Origin: Oscillospiraceae bacterium
GTDB lineage: Bacteria; Bacillota; Clostridia; Oscillospirales; Ruminococcaceae
Direction: 5' to 3'
Assembly (NCBI GenBank): GCA_018110825.1
Contig: JAGBCL010000014.1
Location: 62,001-126,000, forward strand
DNA length: 64,000 nt
This document shows positions 28,933 to 38,511 of this stretch, piece after piece. The notes under the pieces were generated by a model, which saw only the letters and a program-made list of their open reading frames with translations, did no database searches and was not told the DNA's origin. A program made the position numbers and the translations under genes. Every line of letters starts with the position of its first letter. The stretch's first letter is position 1.

Positions 28933-29709
28933 TTAATTATATTTTTTCACTGTTATATGTATTCTGTCTTTTTTTGTTTTCCCATTTACGGAAAACAAAA
29001 TAAATTTTCCGCTTCCACGTACTGAAAAGGTCTCACCTACACTCATCTGATAGGATGGTACTTCAACAACATTATACATAACTGTAACGTTGCCACCCTT
29101 GATAAGACTTGCGGATTTTTCACGACTAAGACCTGAAGCAACGCTAACTACGCTATCGAGTCGCAGCGATGAAACAGTACCTATTTTTTCTATAAATGAT
29201 TGTTCAGCTTTAATATCAGCATTATCAATTTCAGTAATTTTTACACCGACTGAACCAATTTTGCTTATTTCTGATAGCAACATATCTTTTACAGTTTTAT
29301 AAACAAAAACAGTTGCTTCTCCTTTTCCAACTACAATATCTCCAAGCATATTCCTTTTAATCTGCCTGGACATAAATACACCAAGGAAATCTCTGTGCGT
29401 AAGCTTGTCCGATTCTCTATATTTTATTGACAATATAGAAATAGGATAGTTTTCCTTGTCTTCCCAGTAAGCAGGAAAAACACCAAGTACTTTTCTTGAA
29501 GCATTGTCATATCCACCAGAAAAAGAATAATGCTCACAATGTTGTTCCTGCATTACATTTTCAGCAAGTATAACTTGTCGCTCATCAAGAAAAAATGAAA
29601 ACTTAGGTTGATAGCTTCTTTCGCATATTTCAATCATATCAAGAATATGCGAAACAAGTATCCTATCATCTTCTGGTAATTTGGAATAATAGCTGTTAAG
29701 CTTTCCCAT
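28933..29709 (-). CDS. ylmH: YlmH, S4-domain RNA-binding protein
   Basis: 258 aa. N-terminal RRM-like region and C-terminal S4 domain (about 182-245, RLDSVVSVASGLSREKSASLIKGGNV). B. subtilis YlmH (RqcP2) acts with stalled 50S subunits in ribosome quality control; the same role is inferred from family and context. It begins 2 nt before the sepF stop region (start 29709, sepF ends 29712) and is followed 13 bp later by divIVA. Confidence 0.92.
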   Translation of the reverse strand: MGKLNSYYSKLPEDDRILVSHILDMIEICERSYQPKFSFFLDERQVILAENVMQEQHCEHYSFSGGYDNASRKVLGVFPAYWEDKENYPISILSIKYRESDKLTHRDFLGVFMSRQIKRNMLGDIVVGKGEATVFVYKTVKDMLLSEISKIGSVGVKITEIDNADIKAEQSFIEKIGTVSSLRLDSVVSVASGLSREKSASLIKGGNVTVMYNVVEVPSYQMSVGETFSVRGSGKFILFSVNGKTKKDRIHITVKKYN

Positions 29710-29711
29710 TA

Positions 29712-30134
29712 TTAAAGAAACACACCATTATTTTCAAGTTCACCAACAAGATCTTCGCCAACGAAGCCCACATTATATGGTGTGATGATAAATGTATTAT
29801 TTGCAACAGGCTTGATGTTACCACCGTTTGCGTAAGCTACACCACCAAGAAAGTCGATAATTCTTCTTGTTACATCAGGTGTTGTTGATTCAAGATTGAG
29901 CACAACAGTCTTTTTTGAATTGAGATGATCTGCAATCTGCTTTGTATCCTGAAAAACTTCAGGCTTTACAAGAATAACCTGCAACTGAGCTGTAGCATGG
30001 ATATTTACAACCTTATTTCTTTTTCCTACTTCATCGTTTGAATCTGAATCATTGGTATTATCAATAGTATCAAATTCATCATCCATTTCGGTTTCCATAC
30101 CAAGCATTTCCTTTAAATTACCAATAAAACTCAT
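29712..30134 (-). CDS. sepF: SepF, FtsZ-associated division protein
   Basis: 140 aa. N-terminal membrane-targeting amphipathic helix MSFIGNLKEMLGM, an acidic linker rich in Asp/Asn, and the SepF fold (NVVNIHATAQLQVILVKPEVF, then RRIIDFLGGVAYANGG). Polymerises into rings that bundle FtsZ at the septum. Start ATG at 30132-30134 gives the conserved membrane helix at the very N-terminus; the in-frame extension upstream would bury it and overlaps yggS. Confidence 0.92.
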   Translation of the reverse strand: MSFIGNLKEMLGMETEMDDEFDTIDNTNDSDSNDEVGKRNKVVNIHATAQLQVILVKPEVFQDTKQIADHLNSKKTVVLNLESTTPDVTRRIIDFLGGVAYANGGNIKPVANNTFIITPYNVGFVGEDLVGELENNGVFL

Positions 30135-30153
30135 TTTTATCGTCCTCTCTTTT

Positions 30154-30834
30154 TTATTTTCTTGTTCCAAAAATACCGGAACCTATTCTTACTATATTCG
30201 AGCCGTATTTAACGGCAAGTGCATAATCGGAAGACATACCCATGGACAAAATATCCATATTTATATTGTCTGTCCGTTTTGCTTTAAATTCATTAAAGAG
30301 CATTTGCATTTTTTCAAATGACTCTTCAGAATTAAATACTGGAGGAATCGTCATCAAACCCTTAATTCTGATGTTTTTTAATAAAGACATTTCATCAAGT
30401 ATTTCACCAAGCATTTCAGGGTGAACACCGCTTTTGCTTTCCTCTTTTCCGATATTCACTTCAATCAAAACATCCATACATTTCTGAAGCTTTTCGGATT
30501 GTTTATCAATTTCAGCAGCAAGCTTTATACTATCAACAGAATGTATAAGAGTTATATCATCGATAATGTATTTTATTTTATTAGTTTGTAGATGTCCTAT
30601 AAAATTTACTTCTGCATTCTTATTATAAAAATTCTTCTTTGAAAGATATTCCTGAACACGATTTTCACCAAGAAGTGTAATTCCCTCACTGATAGCATAA
30701 TTAACACGCTCATACGGAACTGTTTTTGTTACAGCCATTATCTTTACAATATCATCATGCTTTCTGTACTTAGCTTTAGCATCTTCTATGTCATATCGTA
30801 TTCGTTTAATATTTTCTGAAATTGTGAAATCCAT
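30154..30834 (-). CDS. YggS-family pyridoxal phosphate homeostasis protein
   Basis: 226 aa. Single-domain alanine-racemase-like barrel binding PLP through the lysine in IMAVTKTVPYE (about residue 36); further conserved blocks are GENRVQEY, FIGHLQTNK and SMGMSSDYALAVKYGSNIVRIGSGIFG (read in parts). Controls free PLP and amino-acid balance, no catalytic reaction known. Usual neighbour of sepF (ylmE in Bacillus). Confidence 0.93.
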   Translation of the reverse strand: MDFTISENIKRIRYDIEDAKAKYRKHDDIVKIMAVTKTVPYERVNYAISEGITLLGENRVQEYLSKKNFYNKNAEVNFIGHLQTNKIKYIIDDITLIHSVDSIKLAAEIDKQSEKLQKCMDVLIEVNIGKEESKSGVHPEMLGEILDEMSLLKNIRIKGLMTIPPVFNSEESFEKMQMLFNEFKAKRTDNINMDILSMGMSSDYALAVKYGSNIVRIGSGIFGTRK

Positions 30835-30855
30835 AATTCACCTCTTTCAGGACTA

Positions 30856-32118
30856 TTACATAGTTTCATTTGGTTCTGATTCATCATTTGATTCCATTGA
30901 AGTTGTTTCTTCAATATACAAATCTGCAGATATTTCACCTTCACAGATTATGTCATCATAAACGCTGACATATTCCGTATCTGAAGTTATTTTTGAAAGA
31001 ATATATTCATCACATTCATATATTGGTTCAATTTTTTTGAATGCAATTCTCTGTCCTAGAAGTATATACACACCTTTATCATTATTCTTGTTGAATCTAA
31101 TGGCTTTACGTGGTACTTTTATTCCCTCATAATCATTTAAAATAAGTTCTACACGTTCAACTCTGCGCTGAACAAGATTATATGTAAGTTCATCACATCC
31201 AAGGACAATAATACTTTCTTCAGGATTATCTGACTCGATTATATCCTCGATTACTGCAGTTACCGTATCAGGCGTCGAAGCAAATTTAACTGTAACATTA
31301 TTGCCGGTATAAATAGGCATTTGTTCTGTATTTACAATGCCAACCATTTTCCATTCATATCCATCTACCATTTTTCCTACAGTATTATCAGAGGTATCAA
31401 GATTAGAATTAGAAATTATTTTTTTAATATCATCTACTGAAAGATTATTAATCTTATCTGGTGAAAGTACATTTTCATATCCGTCAATATAACTTATAAA
31501 ATAGCCTGTACTATCGGCAGTAATAGTGTTTTTAGGTTCTTTTTTATGTCGTTCGAGCTCTTTTATTTCAGCGTTTATATCATCTATCGCATCATTGAAA
31601 TCAGTTTCTTCATTAATAACAATCTGATAAATGCCCATAAGAGTCTGAAGTTTTTTTCGTTCTTCTGCTAATGAAGTCAAATCATTTTCAGCGATAAGAA
31701 AAGCAACTGTTTGATACTGCTGATCAATCAGCGGCGAAATAATTGCAGGTGTTGTAACCTCAGTTGTACCAGGATTCTGAGCACTTTTCAGAAGTTCAAC
31801 ATCTTCCTTTAACTTTTTTATACGTTGATTAATAAAAATATCGCTTTCACTTTCATAAACATAAGCAATAACAGAGCCATTTGCAATCTTCCCGCCATCT
31901 GCACAAGAGTAGCTTAATACTCCGTTAATGTTACTATTTATCACAGTTTCGTTTCTTATATATACTCCCTGAAACGTTACTTTTTCTGCCGAAGAATAAA
32001 TAACAGCAGTTTCAGTAACATAGTCCTCTTTTGTCTGGAGTATTATCTGACTTGATACTGTTACAAGAATAAACAGTGAAAGAAAAAAAACAAGTATTCT
32101 GACTGTAATAGTATTCAT
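30856..32118 (-). CDS. HlyD-like membrane fusion/adaptor protein of the division cluster
   Basis: 420 aa. One N-terminal membrane segment (about 6-28), an outside biotinyl/lipoyl-like hairpin split by a helical coiled region (about 100-190) and a beta-rich C-terminal half, the layout of HlyD/MacA adaptors. No cognate ABC transporter or outer-membrane partner lies nearby. Similar genes occur between hfq and yggS/sepF in related clostridia, suggesting a link to cell-envelope growth rather than drug export; function is not established. It starts 3 nt after hfq. Confidence 0.75.
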   Translation of the reverse strand: MNTITVRILVFFLSLFILVTVSSQIILQTKEDYVTETAVIYSSAEKVTFQGVYIRNETVINSNINGVLSYSCADGGKIANGSVIAYVYESESDIFINQRIKKLKEDVELLKSAQNPGTTEVTTPAIISPLIDQQYQTVAFLIAENDLTSLAEERKKLQTLMGIYQIVINEETDFNDAIDDINAEIKELERHKKEPKNTITADSTGYFISYIDGYENVLSPDKINNLSVDDIKKIISNSNLDTSDNTVGKMVDGYEWKMVGIVNTEQMPIYTGNNVTVKFASTPDTVTAVIEDIIESDNPEESIIVLGCDELTYNLVQRRVERVELILNDYEGIKVPRKAIRFNKNNDKGVYILLGQRIAFKKIEPIYECDEYILSKITSDTEYVSVYDDIICEGEISADLYIEETTSMESNDESEPNETM

Positions 32119-32121
32119 GAC

Positions 32122-32352
32122 TTACTGTTCAGACTCAAGAATTGATATAGACTTTGAAGGAATAATTGTTGAAATAGCATGCTTGAACACCAATTCCTGT
32201 TTTCCTTCACTTTCAAGAATTACAACATAGCTGTCGAATCCCTTTACAATCCCTTTAAACTGAAATCCATTAGTAAGGATAAAAGTTGCGGGAATCTTGT
32301 CTTTTCTTACCTGATTAAGAAAAACATCCTGAAGGTTAATATTTTTATTCAT
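32122..32352 (-). CDS. hfq: RNA chaperone Hfq
   Basis: 76 aa. Sm1 motif [20 protein letters not shown] and Sm2 region with [11 protein letters not shown] (relatives YKHAISTI) are complete. Forms hexamers that anneal small RNAs to mRNAs; in Firmicutes its role is often mild. It lacks the long acidic tail of enterobacterial Hfq. Placed directly after miaA, as in many phyla. Confidence 0.95.
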   Translation of the reverse strand: MNKNINLQDVFLNQVRKDKIPATFILTNGFQFKGIVKGFDSYVVILESEGKQELVFKHAISTIIPSKSISILESEQ

Positions 32353-32425
32353 TTTTAACCATTCCCTTCCTTTCAGGATAAAATATCATATTTTCAAGCA
32401 AAAACAAATGCTCATAATTATTATA

Positions 32426-33373
32426 TCACAAAATTTTTGATTTGGCTACTATTTTTTTGCATATTTCCATAATTTTATTAAAATTATTTATTTCGTCCAT
32501 ATATATCCAATTAATTCGTTCATCCCGACGAAACCATGTCAGTTGTCTTTTGGCATATCTACGCGAACCTAATCGAATTTTGTCAAGACACTCCTCAAGA
32601 GACGCTTCTTTCTTAAAATATGGAATAAGCTCCTTGTATCCAATTGCCTGAAACGCTGTACCTATCTTTTTAGTATTAAATACCTCTTGACATTCTTGTA
32701 TCATACCATTTTCAACCATAAGTCCCACACGTTTATTTATTCGGTCGTACAGATTTTGACGGTCACGATAATTCAACCCGATCATGCAAAGTTTATAAAG
32801 AGATTCAGCACCTTTATTCATTCTTTTATATTCACTGAATTTTATTCCTGTCAACTCATAAATTTCCAAAGCTCGTATTATTCTGACTGTATTCTGAACC
32901 GGCACTATTTCAGCTGTTTCAGGGTCAATCTTCTTTAAACGTTCATAAAGAATTTCAGCACCGTATAATTCAAGTTCATTGGTTAACTTGGCACGTACAT
33001 TTCCATCTGTTTCTGCATTGCTGAAATCCACATTATCAACCAATGAATTAATATACAATCCCGTTCCCCCAACAAGTATAGGAAGTTTTCCTCTCAAACA
33101 AATATCATCTATTTTTTCTTTTGCAAGGGAAACATAATCTGCAACACTGAATTTAGTTTCCATATCAATAACACTGATAATATGATGAGGTATCCCACAC
33201 ATTTCATCAGTAGTAGGCTTGGCCGTAGCAATATCAAGACCTTTATATATTTGCATTGAATCAGCAGAAATTACTTCTCCATTCAATTCTTTAGCCAAAG
33301 CGATACCGAGAGCTGTCTTGCCTGAGGCTGTGGGACCTGCAACTACAAGCAATGGTTTTTTTTCTTCCGACAT
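32426..33373 (-). CDS. miaA: tRNA dimethylallyltransferase
   Basis: 315 aa. Transfers dimethylallyl to A37 of tRNAs reading UNN codons. P-loop GPTASGKTAL, ISADSMQIYKGLDIATAKP and GGTGLYINSL are all present. Start ATG at 33371-33373, with AAGGAG 7 nt upstream; the 36-residue in-frame extension is an overlap with mutL and is discarded. The next modification step is done by MiaB, encoded 5 kb upstream in the same run. Confidence 0.96.
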   Translation of the reverse strand: MSEEKKPLLVVAGPTASGKTALGIALAKELNGEVISADSMQIYKGLDIATAKPTTDEMCGIPHHIISVIDMETKFSVADYVSLAKEKIDDICLRGKLPILVGGTGLYINSLVDNVDFSNAETDGNVRAKLTNELELYGAEILYERLKKIDPETAEIVPVQNTVRIIRALEIYELTGIKFSEYKRMNKGAESLYKLCMIGLNYRDRQNLYDRINKRVGLMVENGMIQECQEVFNTKKIGTAFQAIGYKELIPYFKKEASLEECLDKIRLGSRRYAKRQLTWFRRDERINWIYMDEINNFNKIMEICKKIVAKSKIL

Positions 33374-33389
33374 AGCACAACTCCTTTTA

Positions 33390-35348
33390 TCAAACAATTC
33401 TTTTAAACTGTTTTTCAAGTTCACGTTTTGTAAGCTTGAACATAACCGGGCGACCATGAGGACAGTATCGTATACTTTCATCAGTAAGTATAGTTTTTAC
33501 AATTACCGCCAATTCTGAAAGCGTATTTACATCGTTTGCTTTAATTGCTGCTTTACAAGCAAATGTGTGGTACATATCATCAAGTATCTCAGGCATTGGA
33601 TTTGCTTTATTATCACTGAGATTTCTTGCCAGTTCAATAATCAGGTCAGATGGATCACACTGGTCAAGTATCGTCGGAACTCCACTTACAATAACTTTTG
33701 ATGAACCGGATATTTCAAACTCAAATCCCATTTCCGATACAAAATCCTTATTTTGTATTAATGCATTGAATTCCTCAAAATCAAGAATGACTTCAGGACT
33801 ATTCAGAAGCATCTGACAAACAAGCTTTTGTTTTCCGCTTTTTAATTTTTCAAAAAGTATGCGTTCGTGGGCAGCATGCTTATCAATAAAAACTATATCG
33901 CCCTCAACTTCAGCAATAATATAATTTTTGAAAACTTCTCCTATCACCTTAAAATATATTTCTTTCTTAGGTTCCGGCTGAATTTGCTTCTTTTTTTCAA
34001 AAGAAGCTTCTGATATATATTTGAATTGTATATCATCAACAGGCTCAAGTTTTTCAAGTGGTAAATCGTCATTTTTAATTTCTGACGGCATATCATATGG
34101 AACATCTGTAATTTTATTATCTGAAATATTGTTTATAACAGTATTTACTGTAGGTATAGGTTTCTGTATTTGTGGAGTAACTGGAATATGCGGCTGTGGG
34201 GTTACAATATGTTCCTGGACAGGTTCCTGATATACAGGCTTTATTTCCTGAACAATGGGTTCAGACTGGAATTTAATCTGTGTATATTCCGGCAATTCTT
34301 CCTGAACAGGTTTTCTGTAATCTATAACATGTTTCTTTATATTTATTTCCACAGGTTTTGAATCAAGAAGAATTGCGTTTTTTACAGCAAAGAAAATACT
34401 GTCAGCAATAACCCTTTCATCAGTAAAGCGCACCTCTATTTTAGCTGGATGCACGTTTACATCAATAATAGATGGAGGAATTGTAAGCATTAACACGCAA
34501 GATGGAAACTTCCCCTCCATAATGCTGTTCTGATAGGCATGTTCAAGCGAACGAGTACAAACAAGCGATTTTACATATCGTCCATTAATAAAGAAGTGCT
34601 GCATGGTTCGGTTCGGCCTGCCGAAAAGAGGTTTTACCGTAAAACCATTTATTTTAATACCATTCAATTCATAATCTACCGGAAGCATTGATGCTGCAAA
34701 CTGCTTGCCCATTACTGCATACACAGATGAATAGAGTTCACCATCACCCGGAGTAACAAATTCTTGTTTGTTATCACGAATAAACTTAAATGAAATTTCA
34801 GGATGTGAAATTGCAATTTTATCAACAATTGAAGCAATTGCATTACCTTCTGCAACGTCCTTTTTAAGAAACTTAAGTCTTGCTGGTACATTATAAAATA
34901 TATCACGGATTATAATGGTGGTTCCGTCGGGACATCCAGTCTGTTCATATTCCTTTTCAATTCCACCATTTATAGAATAATGTGTGCCGAATTGCTCATT
35001 AAATGTTTTTGTAAGGACATCAACTTTTGCAACCGCACAAATAGAAGCCAGCGCTTCGCCACGGAACCCAAGAGTGAGAATACTATCAAGATCAGATTTA
35101 TCGCGGATTTTACTTGTTGCATGACGTAAAAAGGCTGTAGGTACATCTTCATGGTCAATTCCGCAGCCGTTGTCAGTTACACGGAGATAGCTTATGCCAC
35201 CATGTTTGATTTCCACAGTAATTGCGGTTGCACCGCTGTCTATGGAATTTTCAATCAACTCCTTGACAATAGAGCTGGGTCTTTCAATTACTTCCCCCGC
35301 TGCAATAAGTTCGGCTGTTTCTTTGCTTAAAACCTGTACCTTTGCCAC
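33390..35348 (-). CDS. mutL: DNA mismatch repair protein MutL (endonuclease type)
   Basis: 652 aa. GHKL ATPase domain with ELIENSIDSGAT, DNGCGI and LGFRGEALASI; a Pro/Gln/Ile-rich linker (about 360-445); and a C-terminal endonuclease domain with DKHAAHERI (the DQHAxxERI metal site) and CPHGRP. Nicking activity therefore resides in MutL, consistent with no MutH. It follows mutS by 13 bp and precedes miaA by 16 bp. Confidence 0.96.
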   Translation of the reverse strand: MAKVQVLSKETAELIAAGEVIERPSSIVKELIENSIDSGATAITVEIKHGGISYLRVTDNGCGIDHEDVPTAFLRHATSKIRDKSDLDSILTLGFRGEALASICAVAKVDVLTKTFNEQFGTHYSINGGIEKEYEQTGCPDGTTIIIRDIFYNVPARLKFLKKDVAEGNAIASIVDKIAISHPEISFKFIRDNKQEFVTPGDGELYSSVYAVMGKQFAASMLPVDYELNGIKINGFTVKPLFGRPNRTMQHFFINGRYVKSLVCTRSLEHAYQNSIMEGKFPSCVLMLTIPPSIIDVNVHPAKIEVRFTDERVIADSIFFAVKNAILLDSKPVEINIKKHVIDYRKPVQEELPEYTQIKFQSEPIVQEIKPVYQEPVQEHIVTPQPHIPVTPQIQKPIPTVNTVINNISDNKITDVPYDMPSEIKNDDLPLEKLEPVDDIQFKYISEASFEKKKQIQPEPKKEIYFKVIGEVFKNYIIAEVEGDIVFIDKHAAHERILFEKLKSGKQKLVCQMLLNSPEVILDFEEFNALIQNKDFVSEMGFEFEISGSSKVIVSGVPTILDQCDPSDLIIELARNLSDNKANPMPEILDDMYHTFACKAAIKANDVNTLSELAVIVKTILTDESIRYCPHGRPVMFKLTKRELEKQFKRIV

Positions 35349-35361
35349 TTAATCCACCTCT

Positions 35362-37968
35362 TTATTCCAACATTCCGCAAAGCTCACGAAGAAAATATTT
35401 AGCATCTTCATCTGTAAGTTCATCAGCATTTGTCTTCTTGAGTTTATCGATTATTTTATCATTTCCAATTGTAACAAATGAAATCTGATCATCTGTTTTC
35501 TTGGTTGTTTCAATTCTTTCAGCTTCCATCTGTGTAAGAAGTTCTTTAGCGCGTTTTAACACCTTATTCGGAAGTCCGGCAAGTTTTGCAACATCAATAC
35601 CATAGCTGTCATCAACTCCGCCGGGAACAATTTTACGAAGGAATTTGATATCCTCACCACGTTTTTTTACAGCTACACTGAAATTTTTAACACCGTCAAG
35701 TTCATCCTCAAGTTTTATAAGTTCGTGGTAATGAGTTGCAAAAAGAGTTTTACAACCAAGAATACGTGAATTTGCAATATATTCTGCTACAGCTGTTGCA
35801 ATACTTATGCCATCATAGGTTGAAGTACCTCTACCTACTTCGTCAAGGATAACAAGACTTTGCTTTGTCGCATTTTTCAGAATGTCAGCAACTTCACTCA
35901 TTTCAACCATAAATGTAGATTGACCTGCTGTAAGGTCATCAGAAGCACCTACTCGGGTGAAAATTTTATCTACAATTGTAATCTTTGCATATTTTGCAGG
36001 TACAAAGCAACCTATTTGTGCCATAAGAGTAATGAGTGCAGTCTGACGCATATATGTAGATTTACCTGACATATTAGGACCGGTAATAATAGCCATACGA
36101 TTATTATTAAGGTCAAGATATGTATCGTTAGGCACATACATCTCATCAGTGAGCATAAGTTCAACAACAGGATGTCTGCCGTCCTTGATATCAATTATGC
36201 CATCAATCGCAATATCCGGTTTTGTATATTCATTTTTCAATGCTGTATATGCAAACGAACAAAGCACATCAAGCTGTGCAATTGCAGAAGCTGTTTCCTG
36301 AACTTTGACAAGCTGAGTGGCAATAAAATCTCTTACCTCACAAAAAATTTCGTATTCAAGTGATAATACCTTTTCATTTGCACCGAGAATTTCATTTTCA
36401 GCTTTTTTTAATTCATCAGTAATAAATCTTTCGCAATTAGCAAGTGTCTGCTTTCTGATATAATGTTCAGGAACAAGGTCATAATATGACTTTGTTACTT
36501 CAATATAATAACCAAAAACTCTGTTGTAGCCAAGTTTAAGGTTTTTTATTCCAGTAGCTTCCTTTTCTCGCTGTTCAATTTCGTCAATAATACCCTTGCC
36601 ATTTTTAATGATACCTCTCAAACGGTCAAGTTCATCATTGAAACCGTCTTTAATAACACCACCCTCTTTTGCACTGACAGGCGGCTCGTCAACTATTGCA
36701 TTTTCAATAAGTCCTGAAATTTCACTCAATGTATGTATATTATTATTAAGCTCACGCATAAGTTTGCAGTTAAAATTCTCCATAAGCATTTTTATGGACG
36801 GCAACTGTAAAGCTGTAAGTGAAAGGGATTTCAGATCTCGTGGTGTAGCAGTCTTATACATTACTCTTGTCATAAGTCTTTCAATATCATACACTCCTGA
36901 AAGTGCATCAGAAAGCTCTTCACGGATTATAGATTGTTTGCAAAGCTGTTCAACCGCATCAAGTCTATTCATAATAATTGCAGGTTTGATAAGTGGCTGC
37001 TCAATATATGCCTTCAGCAAACGCTTGCCCATTGAGGTTTCCGTGTGGTCAAGAACCCAAAGCAAACTTCCTTTTTTTTCTTTGTTACGCATTGTTTCGG
37101 TAAGTTCAAGGTTTCGTCTTGCTGTAAGATCAAGCTCCATAAAATAGCTGTCATTATAGCGTTTGATTTCCGTAAAACGTCCTATCAAAGCTTTTTGGGT
37201 ATCTGATATATAATCAAAAAGTCCGCATACACAGCAGGCTTCAGTTGTATTCTCATTAATGCCTATTTCACATAGTTCAGAAACATTAAATTGCTTGAGA
37301 ACGATATCAGTCTTAATTGATGTATCAAAGCACTCATTATCAAGCATTTGTACTGAACTATTAAGCTTATTTTTTATAAAATCAGTTGAAATTTTGCAAT
37401 CCAGAAATTTATCATTGAACAAAATCTCAACAGGTTCAAATCTGGAAAGTTCATTTATAATTTCATTCTGAATGTCTTTTCCTGATTTTTTAAACAGGTG
37501 AACCTCGCCTGTTGAAATATCTGCGAAACACATTGCACATTCTTCGTTATCTTTATAAATCGTACAAAGATAATTGTTTTTAGATTCATCAAGAAGTGTA
37601 CTTTCGGTAAGAGTACCTGGGGTAACAATTCTGACAACATCACGTTCCACAATTCCACCCTTTGCATCTTTCGGGTCAGTAAGCTGCTCGCAGATAGCAA
37701 CCTTCATCCCCTTTTCAACAAGTCGTTTTATATAAACTTCACTTGAATGATAAGGAATTCCACACATTGGAGCACGTTCATCAAGGCCGCAATCACGGCC
37801 AGTTAACGTCAATTCCAATTCTCTTGAAACAAGAAGCGCATCATTGAAAAACATCTCATAAAAGTCACCGAGTCTAAAAAAAACTATATGTCCTTCATAT
37901 TTTCTTTTTACAGAAAAATATTGTTTCATCATCGGTGAAAGACGGTTAAAATCGATCTGCATATCCAT
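35362..37968 (-). CDS. mutS: DNA mismatch repair protein MutS
   Basis: 868 aa, full length. Mismatch-recognition region near the N-terminus (FFRLGDFYEMF), Walker A GPNMSGKSTYM, and downstream DEVGRGTSTYDG. Recognises mispairs and recruits MutL. The ATG at 37966-37968 has GAGGAAG upstream. The 114 bp before it, up to ylbF, contain a 28-bp palindrome but no gene. Confidence 0.97.
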   Translation of the reverse strand: MDMQIDFNRLSPMMKQYFSVKRKYEGHIVFFRLGDFYEMFFNDALLVSRELELTLTGRDCGLDERAPMCGIPYHSSEVYIKRLVEKGMKVAICEQLTDPKDAKGGIVERDVVRIVTPGTLTESTLLDESKNNYLCTIYKDNEECAMCFADISTGEVHLFKKSGKDIQNEIINELSRFEPVEILFNDKFLDCKISTDFIKNKLNSSVQMLDNECFDTSIKTDIVLKQFNVSELCEIGINENTTEACCVCGLFDYISDTQKALIGRFTEIKRYNDSYFMELDLTARRNLELTETMRNKEKKGSLLWVLDHTETSMGKRLLKAYIEQPLIKPAIIMNRLDAVEQLCKQSIIREELSDALSGVYDIERLMTRVMYKTATPRDLKSLSLTALQLPSIKMLMENFNCKLMRELNNNIHTLSEISGLIENAIVDEPPVSAKEGGVIKDGFNDELDRLRGIIKNGKGIIDEIEQREKEATGIKNLKLGYNRVFGYYIEVTKSYYDLVPEHYIRKQTLANCERFITDELKKAENEILGANEKVLSLEYEIFCEVRDFIATQLVKVQETASAIAQLDVLCSFAYTALKNEYTKPDIAIDGIIDIKDGRHPVVELMLTDEMYVPNDTYLDLNNNRMAIITGPNMSGKSTYMRQTALITLMAQIGCFVPAKYAKITIVDKIFTRVGASDDLTAGQSTFMVEMSEVADILKNATKQSLVILDEVGRGTSTYDGISIATAVAEYIANSRILGCKTLFATHYHELIKLEDELDGVKNFSVAVKKRGEDIKFLRKIVPGGVDDSYGIDVAKLAGLPNKVLKRAKELLTQMEAERIETTKKTDDQISFVTIGNDKIIDKLKKTNADELTDEDAKYFLRELCGMLE

Positions 37969-38034
37969 AATGCTTAATACACTTCCTCTATGTTCAGATT
38001 ATTCTCTTTAAAACGCACTTCAAATTTACCACAA

Positions 38035-38062
38035 TTGACCCGCTGTATATACAGCAGGTCAA
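38035..38062. repeat. 28-bp imperfect palindrome between ylbF and mutS
   Basis: Arms TTGACC and GGTCAA flank the perfect 14-bp core GCTGTATATACAGC, with a single C/A mismatch between arm and core. No T-run follows on either strand, so it is not an ordinary terminator. It lies 67 bp before the mutS start. It could be an operator or an mRNA structure in the mutS leader. Confidence 0.75.
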
Positions 38063-38082
38063 TCGGAACATTGTTATTTGAA

Positions 38083-38493
38083 TTAGTGACAGCCACCGCA
38101 AGTTGAACAGCTTCCACCGCAACTGTGAGGCTCTTCGGTAGGGCATGTTTCAGGATCTTCACCATTTGCGGAATATGTTATAACCATATTAATCTGGTTA
38201 AGCATGACATCCATTGCATTTTTAGCTTCATTATATGCAGCCATATTTGGATTTGACATAATTGTTGAATAAAGCTCCTTGATTTCATTGTCAAGAGCAG
38301 TAAGCTTTTCTGCGCTTCTGTCTTCCTTACCCATTTCTGCATTCAATTCAATTCTCTTCATCTGGAATTCATTAATAAGCTGCTGGAGAGCTGAATCAGC
38401 ATCGTTGGCTTCTTTTGCCTTACAGTAGGCAGCATATCTTTCATCTGCCTGAATCATTTTTCCTAATTCTCTCGCTTTGTCAATTACATTCAT
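38083..38493 (-). CDS. YlbF/YmcA family regulator with Cys-rich tail
   Basis: 136 aa. Two long helices (about 5-105, KARELGKMIQADERYAAYCKA...) are the Com_YlbF fold. The C-terminal 23 residues carry the cysteines of CPTEE and CGGSCSTCGGCH. In B. subtilis the YlbF-YmcA-YaaT complex holds Fe-S clusters and affects mRNA processing, competence and sporulation; a similar metal site is likely here. It lies 18 bp after miaB, another Fe-S protein gene. Confidence 0.85.
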   Translation of the reverse strand: MNVIDKARELGKMIQADERYAAYCKAKEANDADSALQQLINEFQMKRIELNAEMGKEDRSAEKLTALDNEIKELYSTIMSNPNMAAYNEAKNAMDVMLNQINMVITYSANGEDPETCPTEEPHSCGGSCSTCGGCH

Positions 38494-38511
38494 TTTTTAT
38501 ACTCCTTTATA

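Noticed and set aside
37974-38165. Small leftward open frame between ylbF and mutS
   Set aside because: Overlaps ylbF in another frame, no ribosome-binding site and no recognisable protein.
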